From Thelonectria olida (lineage: Eukaryota; Ascomycota; Sordariomycetes; Hypocreales; Nectriaceae), in NCBI GenBank assembly GCA_020736575.1, contig JAGPYM010000078.1:1-64000 (forward strand): a stretch of 64,000 nt of DNA, in the 5' to 3' direction. The notes beneath the pieces were generated by a model. It was not told where the DNA came from. It saw nothing but the letters and a program-made list of their open reading frames with translations, and searched no databases. A program made the translations under genes and the position numbers. Shown piece by piece: positions 21,082-33,011 of the stretch. Numbering within the stretch: position 1 is the first letter of the stretch; each line of letters begins with the position of its first letter.

Positions 21082-23877
21082 GAACGCCATCTTCGCGGCT
21101 GCACATCATGATGAGGCTATTTTCCGAAATATATATAAACCGAGTCGATAGTAATCTATCGCAGATGCCCGACGAGGTTCGCCTTGCTCTCGTGGTGCAG
21201 CTTGAACCTAACGACGTCCTGCGTACTCGGACACGCGGCAAGAAATTTCATGCGCGTTACAACAGCTCTGGTAAATTCAATAAGTATCATCTCGCCACCT
21301 GGACAACATCATCGAAGATTCTGCTCCACAACTGGGATGTAGGCTCGCCTGCGGCCAAGGGGTCTCCGAACCAAACGACTGCGGTCACTGACTGCTTGGT
21401 TGGTCTAATAGAGCCTTCGCCAACGGGTAGCTTGACCCCCCCCCCCCCCCCCCGAGACAAACAAGCCACTGGCAGCCAACTATTGTTAGGCCATTTCCAG
21501 AGGCGGCGGTTCGAACTTGGGCTTGTTGGCAAGCTCACAAGCCCGTCTTAAACACGGTGCCCGATGGCGGCCGACAAACTTGCCCAATGAGGAACACGAC
21601 CTCAAAAAGAGATTGGCGAGAAGCGCTCGGGCCATAGCCTATTCTTATCTAGCCAATAAAAGTCCTTTATCGCTTATTCGCAATCTTATCGATCCATCTC
21701 ACATTCCCCCAACCCCACCACATGCAGCGCGAGGAGGAGAGCCCCTCGAAGCCTTCTCGTCTGATATCAAACCGATGAATACGACCCTTCCGCAAGCTGC
21801 GGACCAGTTTTAGAATGATGAGAGGGACGGATAATCCTGACGAGGTTGCTATCCGTGAGACCAGCTGGCACCACCTAACAATTGGTCCGAGGCTTGTCTC
21901 CTCAACGCCCTCGACTAATAATTTATCCTTTCGTGAGATGCTCACTGTACGGCGTCTGTCATGTCCCTTTTTAGCCGTTCCAAGCATCAAGCCAGAAACC
22001 GTCATTGATATCATGCCGATGGATCGACTGGATCGAGGTGGTCAGCGGAGGCCTGAAACATGGCTTCAATACCGTCGGATCTCACGCAATGGTACGAATC
22101 ATTAACAGAGTACACATCCTATAGTATTGAGGATGGATGCTTGTCTTCCCTGCGATGTCAGGACGTCTCCTGGTGTCCCCGAGTCTCTTCCAACATAGGA
22201 GCTGGTTGAGTCTTGCGAGAAATATGCACTTCTCCCGCTGTTTCTCTACTCATGGTATGAACTTTTATAATAACAATAGATCGTTCTCGGCTGAAGTAGT
22301 TTATATGCACATTTGCGAAATGCATTTTAGAGAAGTGACTTTAATTCTGCCGTTATTATGTTCTGCAGGTAAAGTCCCGAGCATCATGGAGACTGCCGAG
22401 GAAGCTCAACTTTAACAGCCCTAACTGGCGAATAGAGAAGCAGGACTAAGATGGCGTATATAGTGCCTGCATAAGAGAGAACCCGAAAACATCTCGCTCC
22501 AATTTCCAGTGCGGACCCGACATGCAAGGGTAGTCATGTGCTGGTTGGACTGGATCCCTCAGCCCTTCCGTTCACTTGTCCCCAGCTTGTATTAGATATC
22601 CATACATGCTGCCAGATCGCGTTCATACTTGCCATAGTATGGTTTGGCATAGCGATGTCCTTGCTTAGTGTCCTAGCATTGTGAAGAAGAAACTTGGCGG
22701 GTTACACCGCGCCATCCCTACGACTTTCACTCTGGAGAGAGCTGACGGCGGGATGGGATGGCAGTGGCATGTTTGGTTCGTTCTGAAGGTTCAATCTTAC
22801 AGTGGAGATAGATAGAAACACTTTGCGTTTCGTCGATCAAATCGGTCACACTCACGCAACAGACGACTCACCTTTGGGAGTGTCTCAGAGCGGTGCAATG
22901 GGTTGGGCCCAATGCAAGGGGCAAAAAGAGAAAGCAACTTCGACCAGTCTTCAAGCAGTTACTTTTAAATATCCGACTATGATAAAAGATAACGCCATTG
23001 CCGGTTATAGTAAGATTGATTAAGTGTGGGTGTGGCGACGGTAGCAGGACTGCCAACCCCTACTTGAACACTCTGCGATTCCTCGACGAATGCGTGTCGC
23101 CCAATGATTTGACGACACTCCCAAATTGTTCGATATCCAAGCTACTCTGACCACACCTTGACCAATTTAGGTCACCTCAGATAAATCCAATTCAGAGACA
23201 AGATTGTGCGCATGACTCTTGAAAGGCCGAAGACACCGCGATAAAGAGAAATTAGGGCAACTATTCTTTAAAAAGTCTTCGAGTAGGATGCAGGCTCCCC
23301 AAAAATGAACCTGAAGCCCGAATTGATAGGAAGATGGAATAGTGCCTAATACTGAAGCAGTGCGCTCACCAAGTTACTGTGATCGCACCAGGACATCATC
23401 GTCTTCGTGCCGAGGCCGCCGCCTCATGCCCACGCGTTTCCACTGCTCCTTTCCGGCCCTTTCAAAGGACACCACGCCTTGCCTGATTTCCCGTCAAGGT
23501 CTTTACAGGCATATCTGTAGTTCTTGACACGGGCAAGCATGTCTTTCACAATATTGAACTTGGGTGCCTTCTCGTCAGAAATGAACGGCAGGGTCCAACT
23601 GGGTCACACATTTTCGCGCTCGACACTGGATGACGCAACGGCGGAGTGTAGCGACCTCCAAGGCTTCTCCGTGTTAGTAAAACTCCGCTCCGCAGTCCCT
23701 CGCCGCGAAGGCTCGTAGACTGGTTTTCCAGTATTTGAATTGATCTCAATCTCAATCTCGTCTCAAATCACTTAATTTCTAAAGCAAGCCCATGTCTATC
23801 AACTGACGGAAAATTGACACACTTGCTCTGTTTTATCACGAGACATTTCCGTGTGAGTCTGTGAGTCTGTCGGCAGG
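21082..23877. other. 2.8 kb gene-poor region
   Basis: No complete gene is supported. An F-box-like start (MPDEVRLALVVQLEPNDVL) is encoded at 21165-21222, but the frame loses family likeness after about 50 codons and runs into the poly-C tract. The remainder has scattered stops and no coding-like stretch on either strand. Near-average base composition distinguishes it from the AT-rich block downstream. Confidence 0.45.
21436..21453 (+). repeat. Poly-C tract, 18 bases
   Basis: Eighteen uninterrupted C on the plus strand. A similar 19-base tract occurs at 42306-42324. Such tracts are rare by chance and their exact length is likely unreliable. Confidence 0.9.
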
Positions 23878-25021
23878 ATGAAGGTCGCGATCCTCGGTGC
23901 AACTGGTGAGACGGGCACTTCGATTGTGAACGGCCTCCTTAACTCGACGGAGCCGTAATATGTACGACTGTTCTCTCCCCTGGCGTAAGAGCATGACTAA
24001 CGTGTGATGCTTAGGAAGTCACTGCGTTGATCCGGAAATCCTCACCCAAGAACCCTGAGGTTCTTGCTCTCCAGGCGAAGGGCATCAAGGTGGTGCCTGC
24101 GGATCTAAGTGCCCCCGAGGATGAACTCTCGAGACTCCTCCATGGTATAGATACAGTAATTTCAGCTATCGGTGCTGCTGGCCTTATGACGCAAATCCCG
24201 ATTGTCAATGCTACCAAAGCCGCTGGTGTAAAGCGCTTCTTGCCCTGTTGCTTCGCCCCGGTCATGCCTCCGCAAGGGATTCTACGATTGAGGGAGACTG
24301 TATGTTTGACTCGAGTACTACCCGGCTGCCACGGCTAACAGCTGAGAAAGAAAGAGCAGGTGATTAATCACATCACGAAAGTTCATCTTCCCTACACCAT
24401 CATCGATATCGGCTTCTGGTATCAGCTAATGCTGCCTCGCCTTCCCTCTGGTCGTATTGACTATGCGCTGCCAGTCACTTTGGGGAGCACTGCAGGGGAC
24501 GGAAACACCCCCTCTGCCTTCACAGACCGCAGGATATTGGAAGATGGGTTGCTCGTATTATTGCTGATCCTCGAACGCTGAACAAGATGGTCTTCGCCTA
24601 TAACACGGTTCTCATAATGAACTAGGTATACGACATGTTGGAAGAGGCCAGTGGCGAAGAGGTTGACCGCAACTATGTAAGCCTCTTATCTGATCTAACG
24701 TGAGGAGCCAAGATGATATACTAACTAGGTTTGAACCGGCAGGTTTCGGTGGCTACGATCAAGGCCGGAGTGGGCAAAGCAGAAGCTTTTACCCCGCCTG
24801 CGGACTCATTCAACTACTTCGAGGTGGTGAGGTACCAATACTTCAACTGACTCGGTCTCCGTGGTGTCAATACCCCGGAATACGCGCGTTACTTGGGATA
24901 CCTGGATGCGACGGAACTCTATCCCGACATGAAGGTGACCACCCCGGAAGCTTATTGCCAGGAAGTTTTGAGTGGCAAGGTTATGACCATCTATCAGAGA
25001 CTGGTATCCGCCGCTCAGTAA
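23878..25021 (+). pseudogene. NmrA-like/isoflavone-reductase-like NAD(P)-binding protein, pseudogene
   Basis: Exons can be traced at 23878-23961, 24015-24299 and from 24351 to the end. The protein begins MKVAILGATGETGTSIVNGL, a Rossmann GxxGxxG nucleotide site, and continues with EVTALIRKSS, GIDTVISAIGAAG, AAGVKRFLPCCFAP, LPYTIIDIGFWYQLMLPRL and EYARYLGYLDATELYPD, as in fungal NmrA-like reductases. It is broken by a TAA at 23956-23958 where related proteins have Gln, a one-base frameshift near 24528-24535, a TAG at 24623-24625 (again in a Gln-like position) and a TGA at 24848-24850. The first two are C-to-T type changes as produced by repeat-induced point mutation, though this is inferred. 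The parent function is unknown. Confidence 0.75.
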
Positions 25022-25191
25022 GGCGAGATGCTGGCGATGGACAGGACTTGTTGGATAGGTCTTCCAGCATAACGATAGACACTCTTATTCGTTGTCGTAT
25101 ATGTTGACCCGTGACCTAAGGACAACAGAGGCATTCTTCGTAGCACTATAGCTCTTCTAAATCCGTGAATCAGACTGTTGGTTAGAGGTGG

Positions 25192-25416
25192 ACAACCGAG
25201 GTGGACAAGCTGCTTCTTGAGAAGGGGGCCGCCGCGACGGTCGGGAACAATGATAAATTGACACTACTGATGGCAGCAGTAGGCAATGGTTGTACTGAGG
25301 TGGTCAAGCTACTTCTCGAAAAGGGGGCCGATATGACAGTCGCGAACAAGAATGGATGGACATCGCTGATTGCAGAATCAGTCTATAGTGATGTCGAGGT
25401 GGTTAAGCTGCTCCCA
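25192..25416 (+). pseudogene. Ankyrin-repeat fragment
   Basis: About two and a half ankyrin repeats are readable: VDKLLLEKGAAATV, then EVVKLLLEKGADMTVANKNG and EVVKLL. There is no start codon or full domain. After 25416 the frame shifts to an unrelated Cys-rich peptide (GCGYFCGLCVSWG) that could be the next piece of the same decayed gene. It probably derives from a large ankyrin protein and lies between the NmrA pseudogene and the AT-rich block. Confidence 0.6.
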
Positions 25417-25619
25417 ATGATACTGTCTCTACTCCGTTTGATCATGAAGCCTCTTGGTACAACGCTTGTACCCTGAGCATCCGGGAAGGTTGCGGCTACT
25501 TTTGCGGTTTGTGTGTCAGTTGGGGTTTCAGCTTGAGCGCGGAGTGCTTTGCAGGAGACATTCAATTTTATAACAAGTCTCACCCTATCTTAGACCAGGC
25601 GGCTAATACTTGGAAGGCT

Positions 25620-26090
25620 TGTATAATAATAGCTTAAAGTATAAATAGTATATATATTTTAACTTTTATTAATAAAATATTAAAACTTATCTCTTTTATT
25701 TTAATATTTAATATTATTTAACATTTTTAACGTGGTTTTTAAATTACTATTAGCTTTTAATTTAAATAGTTTATATATTTTAACCTTTTACTATTATTAT
25801 AATTAGATAGGGATAAGAATAATTTTTATTATTACTCTTAACACTTTTATATTAATTAATTGCTAGTAGTAAGCCCTTTTTTAGCATATATAAGGTAGAC
25901 GCAGTTTTACTATTATAAACTGCCTGCTCCGGGTTAGGTTATATATAAGCTGTAATAACATAGTAAAAATAGGTAACTCTCCTTCTCTTCCTTAAGGAAA
26001 ACGTTCTAAAAGTTACAGTTGGCAATCTTATTAAAGTAGGCATAGTGGAATCTTATAAATTCAGCCTTAAAGCTATAAATAAGCCCAAGC
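25620..26090. repeat. AT-rich block, probable decayed repeat
   Basis: About 470 bp dominated by A/T with many TTAATA, TATATA and TTTTA words. This is sharply unlike the neighbouring coding DNA and has no coding capacity. The pattern is what RIP leaves in ascomycete repeats, but no parent element can be named. Confidence 0.55.
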
Positions 26091-26096
26091 CACTAT

Positions 26097-27858
26097 TTAG
26101 TGTTTATATCTCCATCCCTTCTCAAAACCAGAGTTAGGAGTCCACCCTTCGGCCTCATCCAGAGCTTTATTCAGTCGCTTCGCCCTCCAGTTGACCAAAA
26201 ATGCCGAGACAATGGTCAGCGCGCAGCCCAAGAGTAGCAGACCACCAGCCATGCGGTAGAACGGCTCCTGGCTAGTCGGGTAAAAGTACGGGCTAAACCA
26301 GTGGCTTATCTGGCTAATGCAGTTGGCAATAGCAACGAGCGCAGCCTTCTTGGCCCGTGGGGCGGGGACGACGGTCGTTTCCCATGACAGCTGCAGGTTG
26401 AGACCGCTATAAGTGCCAGAGACAAGAAGGATGATGCCGATGTAGCGCGCGGCAACGTTGATGGTGCCGATGAGGATACCGCAGCCAGCGGCGGAGAAGA
26501 TGATGGGGATAACGACGTGCCACGTTGATTCCTGGAAGTGGCCGCATGACCACGCAATGGCGCAGGCGGCGATATAGGCGATGGCGTAGGGGGGGGCTTG
26601 GATGAGATATGTCGTCATCTTGTTGAAGCCGAATGTTTTCATAATCTAGCACTGTCAGCCGCGGTTGCATGGACTGGCTTAGTTGACGTTGAACCCACCG
26701 AAGGCAAAAAGTCCTTGAAGCTCTGAGCAGTGATGAGGGCAAAATGCATAAGACAGAACATCCAGGTGAAAGGATCCTTGACAGCCTCCTTGACACCATC
26801 CCACGTTCCACCAACGCCCTCGTCACGGCCGCCGTTGGAGACTAGAACACGGTATTGGGCCATCTCACGCTCCTCCTCGGTGAGGAAACTGGTGTCGTTG
26901 GGCCACGAGGGCAGAAAGAAGTATGAGGCGAGTGCAATGATTATTGACGCCATGCCTTCAATGAGGAAGAACCATTGCCATGCGTGGAGACCAGCAATGC
27001 CGTCCATGTGCTCGAGGATACCGGCGGCGAGGAAGCCGGAGATGATGTTGGAGATGGTGTTTCCAGCGTGCCAGATGGCCATGCGAAAGGGGCTTTCTTC
27101 CTTGGTGTACCACGAGGATGTCACTGGCCTGTTAGTGTTCGCTTCTAGAGCAAGCGTAGCCGTCTGGGGGTGACCTACTGAGCGTGAGACCCGGGAAGAA
27201 AGGAGCTTCCGTCAGACCAATGAAGAAGCGAACAATGCAAAAGCCCACGCCGCTAGATAGGGTCAGGAACCAGGAACCAGCTGCAGGATTGGTGCTATCC
27301 TCGACAAGAGACTCACCTCGTCATGGCGGGCATGCAAATGGTGCCAGCACTCCACATGAGCATGATGGTTGGGAGGAACCAGCGGGGGCTTGTTTTGGCC
27401 ATGAGGAGGTTTCCAGGCAGCTGGCCGACGAGGTAGCCAACGTAGAAGGTGGAAATGCCAGCATTCCAAACCGTGTCGGACATGTTCAGGTCCTCCTGAA
27501 GGCCGGCGAGGCGGGCGTTGGAGACGTTGATGCGGTCAAGGTAGCTGCACAAGGGTGGTGTCATTAGTTGAATCCAATCTTCCACGACACACAGAGGGAC
27601 GCACTTCATAAGGAACATGAGGGTGACGCAGGGCATCATGTGCCAGTCGATCTTTCTCACGACACTCTTGTTGAGCTCAGCCAGGCGCTCCGGGCCAAGA
27701 TGGCGCAAGAGTTCGAACCGGGCCTGGATATCCTGAGGCGAAATGACGGTGCCCCCGCCGTTGGGGACACGCTCGATGCATTCCACATCTTCGAGCTTCT
27801 CCTTGGGAACCGACGCCGGATCCGAGTCTGAGTGAAGGTGCATGTCTGTGGCGGCCAT
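26097..27858 (-). CDS. MFS transporter, anion:cation symporter (Dal5/allantoate-permease-like) type
   Basis: Exons (27858-27605, 27544-27317, 27252-27179, 27123-26699, 26645-26097) give 509 aa. A hydrophilic N-terminus of about 70 residues precedes 12 predicted membrane segments. Family motifs: KIDWHMMPCVTLMFLMNYLDR, then INVSNARLAGLQEDL, FYVGYLVGQLPGNLLM, RFFIGLTEAPFFPG, SSWYTKEESPFRMAIWHAG, and FFLIEGMASI. The short third exon (74 bp) is supported by this continuity. Members carry carboxylates, vitamins or ureides across the plasma membrane. The setting beside a tricarboxylate carrier and a PrpF isomerase suggests an organic acid substrate, which is inference. Confidence 0.92.
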
Positions 27859-28597
27859 GGTGACTGTCGTTGCTGACTTTTGTCCTGAGGCTTTGGCTCT
27901 TTAGAAGCGAGATGACCGCGAGCTGTTGGGAACTAGGATGATGCGAGAGAGAATCCGGGGTAATTCATGGGGGAAGAGAAGGGTTATATAGTCTAGACTA
28001 TACCCCAGCCACAACTACCGTCCGCGGAGGTATGGGCTGGCCCAGGCTCACTTGGCTGGCCACGTGACATGACACGGTCATGGTCTTTGCCAACGACTCA
28101 TGGTCCGCCATGTTTGCACTAGCTACGAATAATGCAGGTTGGCTTGATCCAACGCTCATTGCCTGTGTGGTGTGGCGAGGAGACGTTTAGCCCACAGCAC
28201 GACTCAGCGCTTGGCTCCCGCGGGAATGGCAAACATACCCCGCTTCCCCGCTTCCCCGCTTCCCCTCACTTCCAAGTTCTCCCTCGTCGGTTGTTGCTGA
28301 TGGAGTAGTCGAAGTTAGTAGGCTAGCAGGCTGAAGTTCACTTTTGCGTGCTCGCTGATAGCCTAGCTGTTCCTTGAGTCAAGTGCCTTGCGTCTGGGAT
28401 TCTTGACAATGATAGCACGGCCAACGACGGACTGGATTTTCAAAGGAGCAATTGCGTGGCTCTGCTGGCCAAGTAAAGTTGGAGCATTGAACAGAGAAAC
28501 GATTGATAGTTCTGGGTAAATTCTCTATGATTCTGTTTTTCAAGCATAGCCAACTATCTCTATCTCGCTCTCCCCGACTTCGCCAAACATCATCATC
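27859..28597. promoter_or_regulatory. Promoter region of the MFS gene with CTTCCCCG repeats
   Basis: 739 bp between the MFS start and the carrier 3' end. A perfect octamer repeat, GCTTCCCC three times in a row, lies at about 28240-28264. A TCCCGCGG string lies near 28217. Related TTCCCG words recur in the other promoters of this group. Confidence 0.45.
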
Positions 28598-29724
28598 CTA
28601 CTTCTTCAGTCCCATCAATAACGAAGCCATGTTCTCATACACGGTGAAGACGATACCACCGCTGAGAATCAGCCGCCCCAGTCTCATTGAGCTTCCGCTC
28701 CAAAACACCCGAATCCCTCCGTCCCTCAACAAGTCTCGAAATGCCTGGACTGTAGTAGCCCCCTGAGCCCCCTGAGCACGCGTTTTGACCGTGTCAAACG
28801 GCTGTGTAGCGCACACGGTAATGACACCAGCGGTTGCGCCCATACCGAACGTGACGACCGGGTGCTTGGCGGTTTTCGTGCTGGTACGGGAGGAAATAGT
28901 CTCCTTGAGGATGTTGAAGGAGCCCATGCGCACGGCCGACGTAGCCGACTGTTTAAGCGTGGTTGACAGGAGGCCCCGGTAGATGCCGCGGAAGCCGCTC
29001 TCGGCGAGGATGGTGCGGAGGGCATGGATGCCGCCGTTGTAGCGTCTGGTGGATGACCTTGCGTCGTCGATCCTTGAAGTAGTGGTCAGTTTGTGCCTGC
29101 CGGTCGCAACTAGTGGCTACGACTTACAGGGCTGTCTTGATGCGCTCTGTTGGTGTTACAACGGCAACGCTCTCAATGGCCCCGGCCATCATGCCAGCGA
29201 GGATTCCACGCCCTGGCGAGAGCTTGCCATTTGAGTCGGCAAGCTGATTCTTAATGGCGTCAAAGGACAGGAAACGGACTCCGGCCTTGCATGCAGTTCC
29301 CTGACTTGGCGTTAGATGCGGCTGAAGAAATTAAACGACGCTGGGTCTCGGCTCACCAGAATCAGGGTTGAGCAACCGGTGTAGATTGCGTGGAAGCCGT
29401 CGAGTCGCGCAGTCTGCGATATGACGGAAAATGGGTTCTTTGAGGCAGCAACGCCAGCGCCAGCGACGTTACGATTTAACTGGGCGCGTGTTTTTGCGAA
29501 TTCGAAGGGGTACTGCACTCCAGTTAGAGGTGGCATATTTGGGAGAGAAGAGGGCGCAAGAAACTCGCTGTAATAGTGGCTTCAACGGCACCGGCAACGG
29601 CACCGGCTGCAAGAGATATGGCAGGGGTGACGACGATCTGCTTCTGTGGCTTTTCCGCTGATGACGCCTGATGCTTCAGCACCGATACTGCTGCTGGAAC
29701 CTGAGCCTGAGCAATAGTCGCCAT
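28598..29724 (-). CDS. Mitochondrial tricarboxylate (citrate) carrier-like protein
   Basis: Exons (29724-29569, 29512-29357, 29300-29128, 29072-28598) give 319 aa, the usual SLC25 length. All three carrier signatures are present: YPFEFAKTRAQL (about residue 53), TPTERIKTALID (about 153) and QPFDTVKTRAQG (about 252). These sequences are those of the citrate/tricarboxylate branch (CTP1/SLC25A1, also Mtt1-like proteins), which exchange citrate, isocitrate or cis-aconitate for malate across the inner membrane. The first intron has a GC donor (GCGAGT) instead of GT; it is the only way to join the family sequence. The gene is divergent from a Zn2Cys6 regulator by 327 bp. A housekeeping CTP1 probably exists elsewhere, so this may be a cluster paralogue. 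Confidence 0.9.
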
Positions 29725-30051
29725 GGCGAGACGTTTACAGTCAAAACAGAGGATCTGGCTGAGCAACGTTTGTTTGGAGGAGTTGCATGTTCTCGTTGAT
29801 ATGAATCGACGAGCGAGGCTCGAGAGCCGACCAGGACGAAATGCCTGTGGGGTTGGTTTTGGAGACGGGAGCATCGAGTTGGAGAACGGGAGCACCGAGT
29901 TGGAGGACGGGAAAAACTAGTCTACTACGTAGTAGTGCTCGACGGTGTGGATACGTCGTTCCCGCGGCATCTTCCGTTTATCCCCTCGCCTTCCCGTCTT
30001 TCCGTCTTCCTCTTCTCTCATCCTCGCCCGCTTCCACCTCAGGGACCAACC
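29725..30051. promoter_or_regulatory. Divergent promoter of tricarboxylate carrier and Zn2Cys6 regulator
   Basis: 327 bp. It holds GTTCCCGCGGCATC near 29958-29971 and CTTCCCGTC near 29991-29999, sharing the TTCCCG word with the repeats upstream of the PrpF gene. The leader before the regulator ATG is strongly pyrimidine-rich. Confidence 0.5.
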
Positions 30052-32706
30052 ATGGCTTCCGACAAGGCCAACTCGACCAATTTACCTGAGCCGACACGGG
30101 CGCGTTCCCGTCGACGCGCAGCCGAGGCCTGCTCCTCCTGCCGCCGGAGAAAGGTGAGTTCGCCCCTTTCCCGCGGCAAGCCTCGCCCGTTGTTTGAGCG
30201 TTGACGAATACGGACTGGCAGATCAAGTGCAACAACGAACGCCCAGTATGCGTCAACTGCAAGACATACCACCGGCACTGTGTATACGAGCCTGTTGGGG
30301 AAGTCGCCAAAGAGGCGGGGCGTGAGCGACACCATCGCTTCAAGCTTCAGAAGCACCCAAGCAAGTCCTACCCTACGAGCGTCGAGAGCAGCAGACACAC
30401 AAGCCCACCGCTCTCTCAGCACAATGACGCTGCTCCCGGCTCGCCCGGATCGGAGAGCCATATGCCAGATGCTCGTGATGATGACCGAGGCAAAAGCCCG
30501 TCCTGGCCATATGCTGTGCCCAGTCGTGCATCCAAGGCAAGCGTGGCTCGCATCCTAGTTTCGGCCAACGGCATCTCCAGCTACCATGGCCGCACGAGTG
30601 CTTTGTTCGAGGACAATGGCCAAGATCGGCCGCCAGGAGCAGATGCCCACCCCCGAATGCCGGATGACTGGGTTGAGAGAGGCCTAGTTGCCGAGGCCGC
30701 GAGACAGCGTAAGTAGCGTGCGCTCCACGATGTGAACCATCCTCAAGACTCACCCGCTGTAGGCCAGATGGAAGAGCTCAACTTTCGCCACGGGAAGCTC
30801 GACTTTGACGGCGTTGACCCTGACTTGGGCCTGCACTTGCTCTCGCTGCATTGGAACCGCCAGCACCACTCGTTCCTCATCACCTATCGCCCCGCCTTCA
30901 TGCGAGACATGGCTTGCAACGGCCCCTATTTCTCAAAACTCCTCCTCAATGCCATCTACTTTGGCTCTGCCAAGTTCAGCCCGAGACTGGAGGTCCGCAA
31001 GGATCCCAATGATGTCCGGACGGCCGGGTGGAAGTACCGCGAGCGGGTTCGCGAGCTGTTGGGCAGCTCCCTCGACCGCAGCGATGTCACGACGATCCAG
31101 GCTTTGCTACAGATGACAAACTCCCTCTTCGCGCTCGGAGATGAAAGAAGCGCAGCATGGCTATACTCTGGACTGGCATTTCGCATGCTCATCGACCTAG
31201 GCATGCACGTGGATGTGACCAACAAACACCCCTTCTCAGACGAAGACCTGGAGATCCGGCGGAGGGTCTTTTGGGGGGCATTCGGTAGATATCTCCACCA
31301 TGCCGCTGTTCTTGGTAGTATCTGACAAATAGCCAGTCGTAGACAAGATCCAAAGCCTCTATCAAGGCCGCCCGGTGAGCTTGAAGGATACCGACGCGCT
31401 TGTGCCCATCAAGTTTCTCGACACGTATGAGGAGCTGGAAAACTGGCAGCCGTTCGCCTATTCAACCTCGGCTTCCGACTATCCAGGATCGCCGGCGTAT
31501 AGCACATCGACCTTTACCTTTCTCTGCAAGCTCTCGATAACCATGAGCGACATTCTTAGCTGCATCTACACGGAGCGCAGTTTCGACCAGAGCCCCGCAG
31601 AGCTGGCCAGCATGTTGGACAAGCTGCAGTTGAAACTCAACCAGTGGCATGACTCGCTGCCCTGTCATTTGCAGTTTGACCTGGCAAAGTCCCAGAGCGC
31701 GACGTTTCCTCCGCCTCACGTTTTCAGTCTATAGTAAGCACTTCCTCCCACGGCGAATGGGCATTTCTAACTGGGCAGTGCCATGTACAACGTTCTCGTC
31801 ATTTTATTGCATCGCCCGTTTGTGGCGGATGGCCACTTGTACAATACCTCTCGCTCCATATCTGTCGACTCCCTCTTCAAGTGTGCGTCCGCCGCTTCGA
31901 GCATCAGCAATCTCCTTCGTGCCTATCACCAAGCCTTCTCAACGCGCCGTGCGCCATATCTCATTTCGTACGCAACGTATGTGGCAGCCACAATTCACTC
32001 TCGCATTGCGGGCAAACGCGGTCGGGATTCCATTGCCCACGCCGGCCTCGTTACTTGCCTTGCGGTTTTCCAGGAAAACCAAGAAACCAACTCAGTCGTA
32101 CAGAAGGCGGCCATGATTATACAGAGACTGATGAAGAAGCACGGGGTTGTTGTTGATCAAATTTCCAACGATGCACTGGAAATGAACCAGCCAACCCGGT
32201 ACCAAGATGATGATGAACACGGCCGACTGGCAGAGAGGCCCTTGGCTCCCAAATCAACCGAGAATACAACAGCCGCCAGCATTCCAACCTGCCATGACCC
32301 GGCAGTAACTGCAAACGTCGGCGGAACTGGCTATTCGCCCAGCCTAGATGGGATGGATATTGACGGGATTATCCAGAGCTTCTTGCACCAGAGCGATGCC
32401 AACGGGACCAGACTTCCCGGGTACGATCTGGAGGAGGCACCCAACCAAATCCCTAAGACGCCACGAATGGCTCAACAGGGAGGCGCGCAGCCCGTCGTGA
32501 GAGGGCATGGTTTGCCTGTGGTGAACCATAGCGGTACCGACTTTGATTTAATGCCAGGTGGCGTACATTCGGCTGAGGCTGCATACAACAACGGGTACGA
32601 ATGGCAGCAAGGGTGGTGGCCTCCAAATAACGAGTTTGCGTCTCTTGAAGATCCCCTTTTTGGCTTCAATAGCTCGTCTTTGGATAATTTTCCATTCGGA
32701 ACTTGA
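30052..32706 (+). CDS. Zn2Cys6 transcription factor, NirA/NIT-4 type
   Basis: Exons 30052-30153, 30222-30708, 30763-31284, 31337-31733 and 31779-32706 give 811 aa. Splicing of exons 1 and 2 completes the C6 zinc cluster CSSCRRRKIKC, NNERPVC, VNC, KTYHRHC (CX2CX6CX6CX2CX6C) near residues 27-54. The middle-homology region (fungal_trans) starts at LHLLSLHWNRQHHSFLITYR and includes WKYRERVRELLGSS, LIDLGMHVDV, RRVFWGAFVVDKIQSLYQGR and MYNVLVILLHRPFV. The C-terminal 200 residues are rich in N, P, G, D and S and look like an activation domain. NIT-4/NirA proteins regulate nitrate assimilation, but this branch also holds pathway-specific regulators, and the location suggests control of the adjacent carrier, transporter and isomerase. 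Confidence 0.9.
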
Positions 32707-32724
32707 GCGTTACAAGGGTCCTCT

Positions 32725-32848
32725 TGTTCCCGCTGTTCCCGTCGCTAGCACTATTCCCGTTCTTCCCGTCATACTGTTCCCGCTCTTCCCGGCATTAGTA
32801 CTGTTCCCGTCCTTCCCGTCATTCCGCACTGTTCCCGTTCTTCCTGTC
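32725..32848 (+). repeat. Imperfect tandem array of TTCCCG units upstream of the PrpF gene
   Basis: About 124 bp containing nine exact TTCCCG words in alternating GTTCCCGTT/CTTCCCGTCA style units, some separated by ACTGTTCCCG spacers. It lies 164-287 bp before the isomerase ATG, directly after the regulator stop codon. It could be a microsatellite-like expansion or a multi-site operator. Confidence 0.8.
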
Positions 32849-33011
32849 ACCATGAGATGCGGGTCGCGGCCAACCTGCGACCTTGGTGCTCGAAGCAGAG
32901 AGCCACTTAACATCTCAAGCAATGAGGCTAATAAACCTGGGATGCCACAGCAATTTCTCACTTTCAGTACCCTTGACATGGCTATTTATATGCTGCGCAC
33001 CAAGCTTTGCC

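Noticed and set aside
21500..21530. tRNA-like GGTTCGAA strings (also at 59030)
   Set aside because: T-loop words only; no acceptor stem or anticodon arm could be folded around them.
21165..21551. F-box protein gene
   Set aside because: Only about 20 residues look F-box-like; the frame then runs through the poly-C tract with no further domain.
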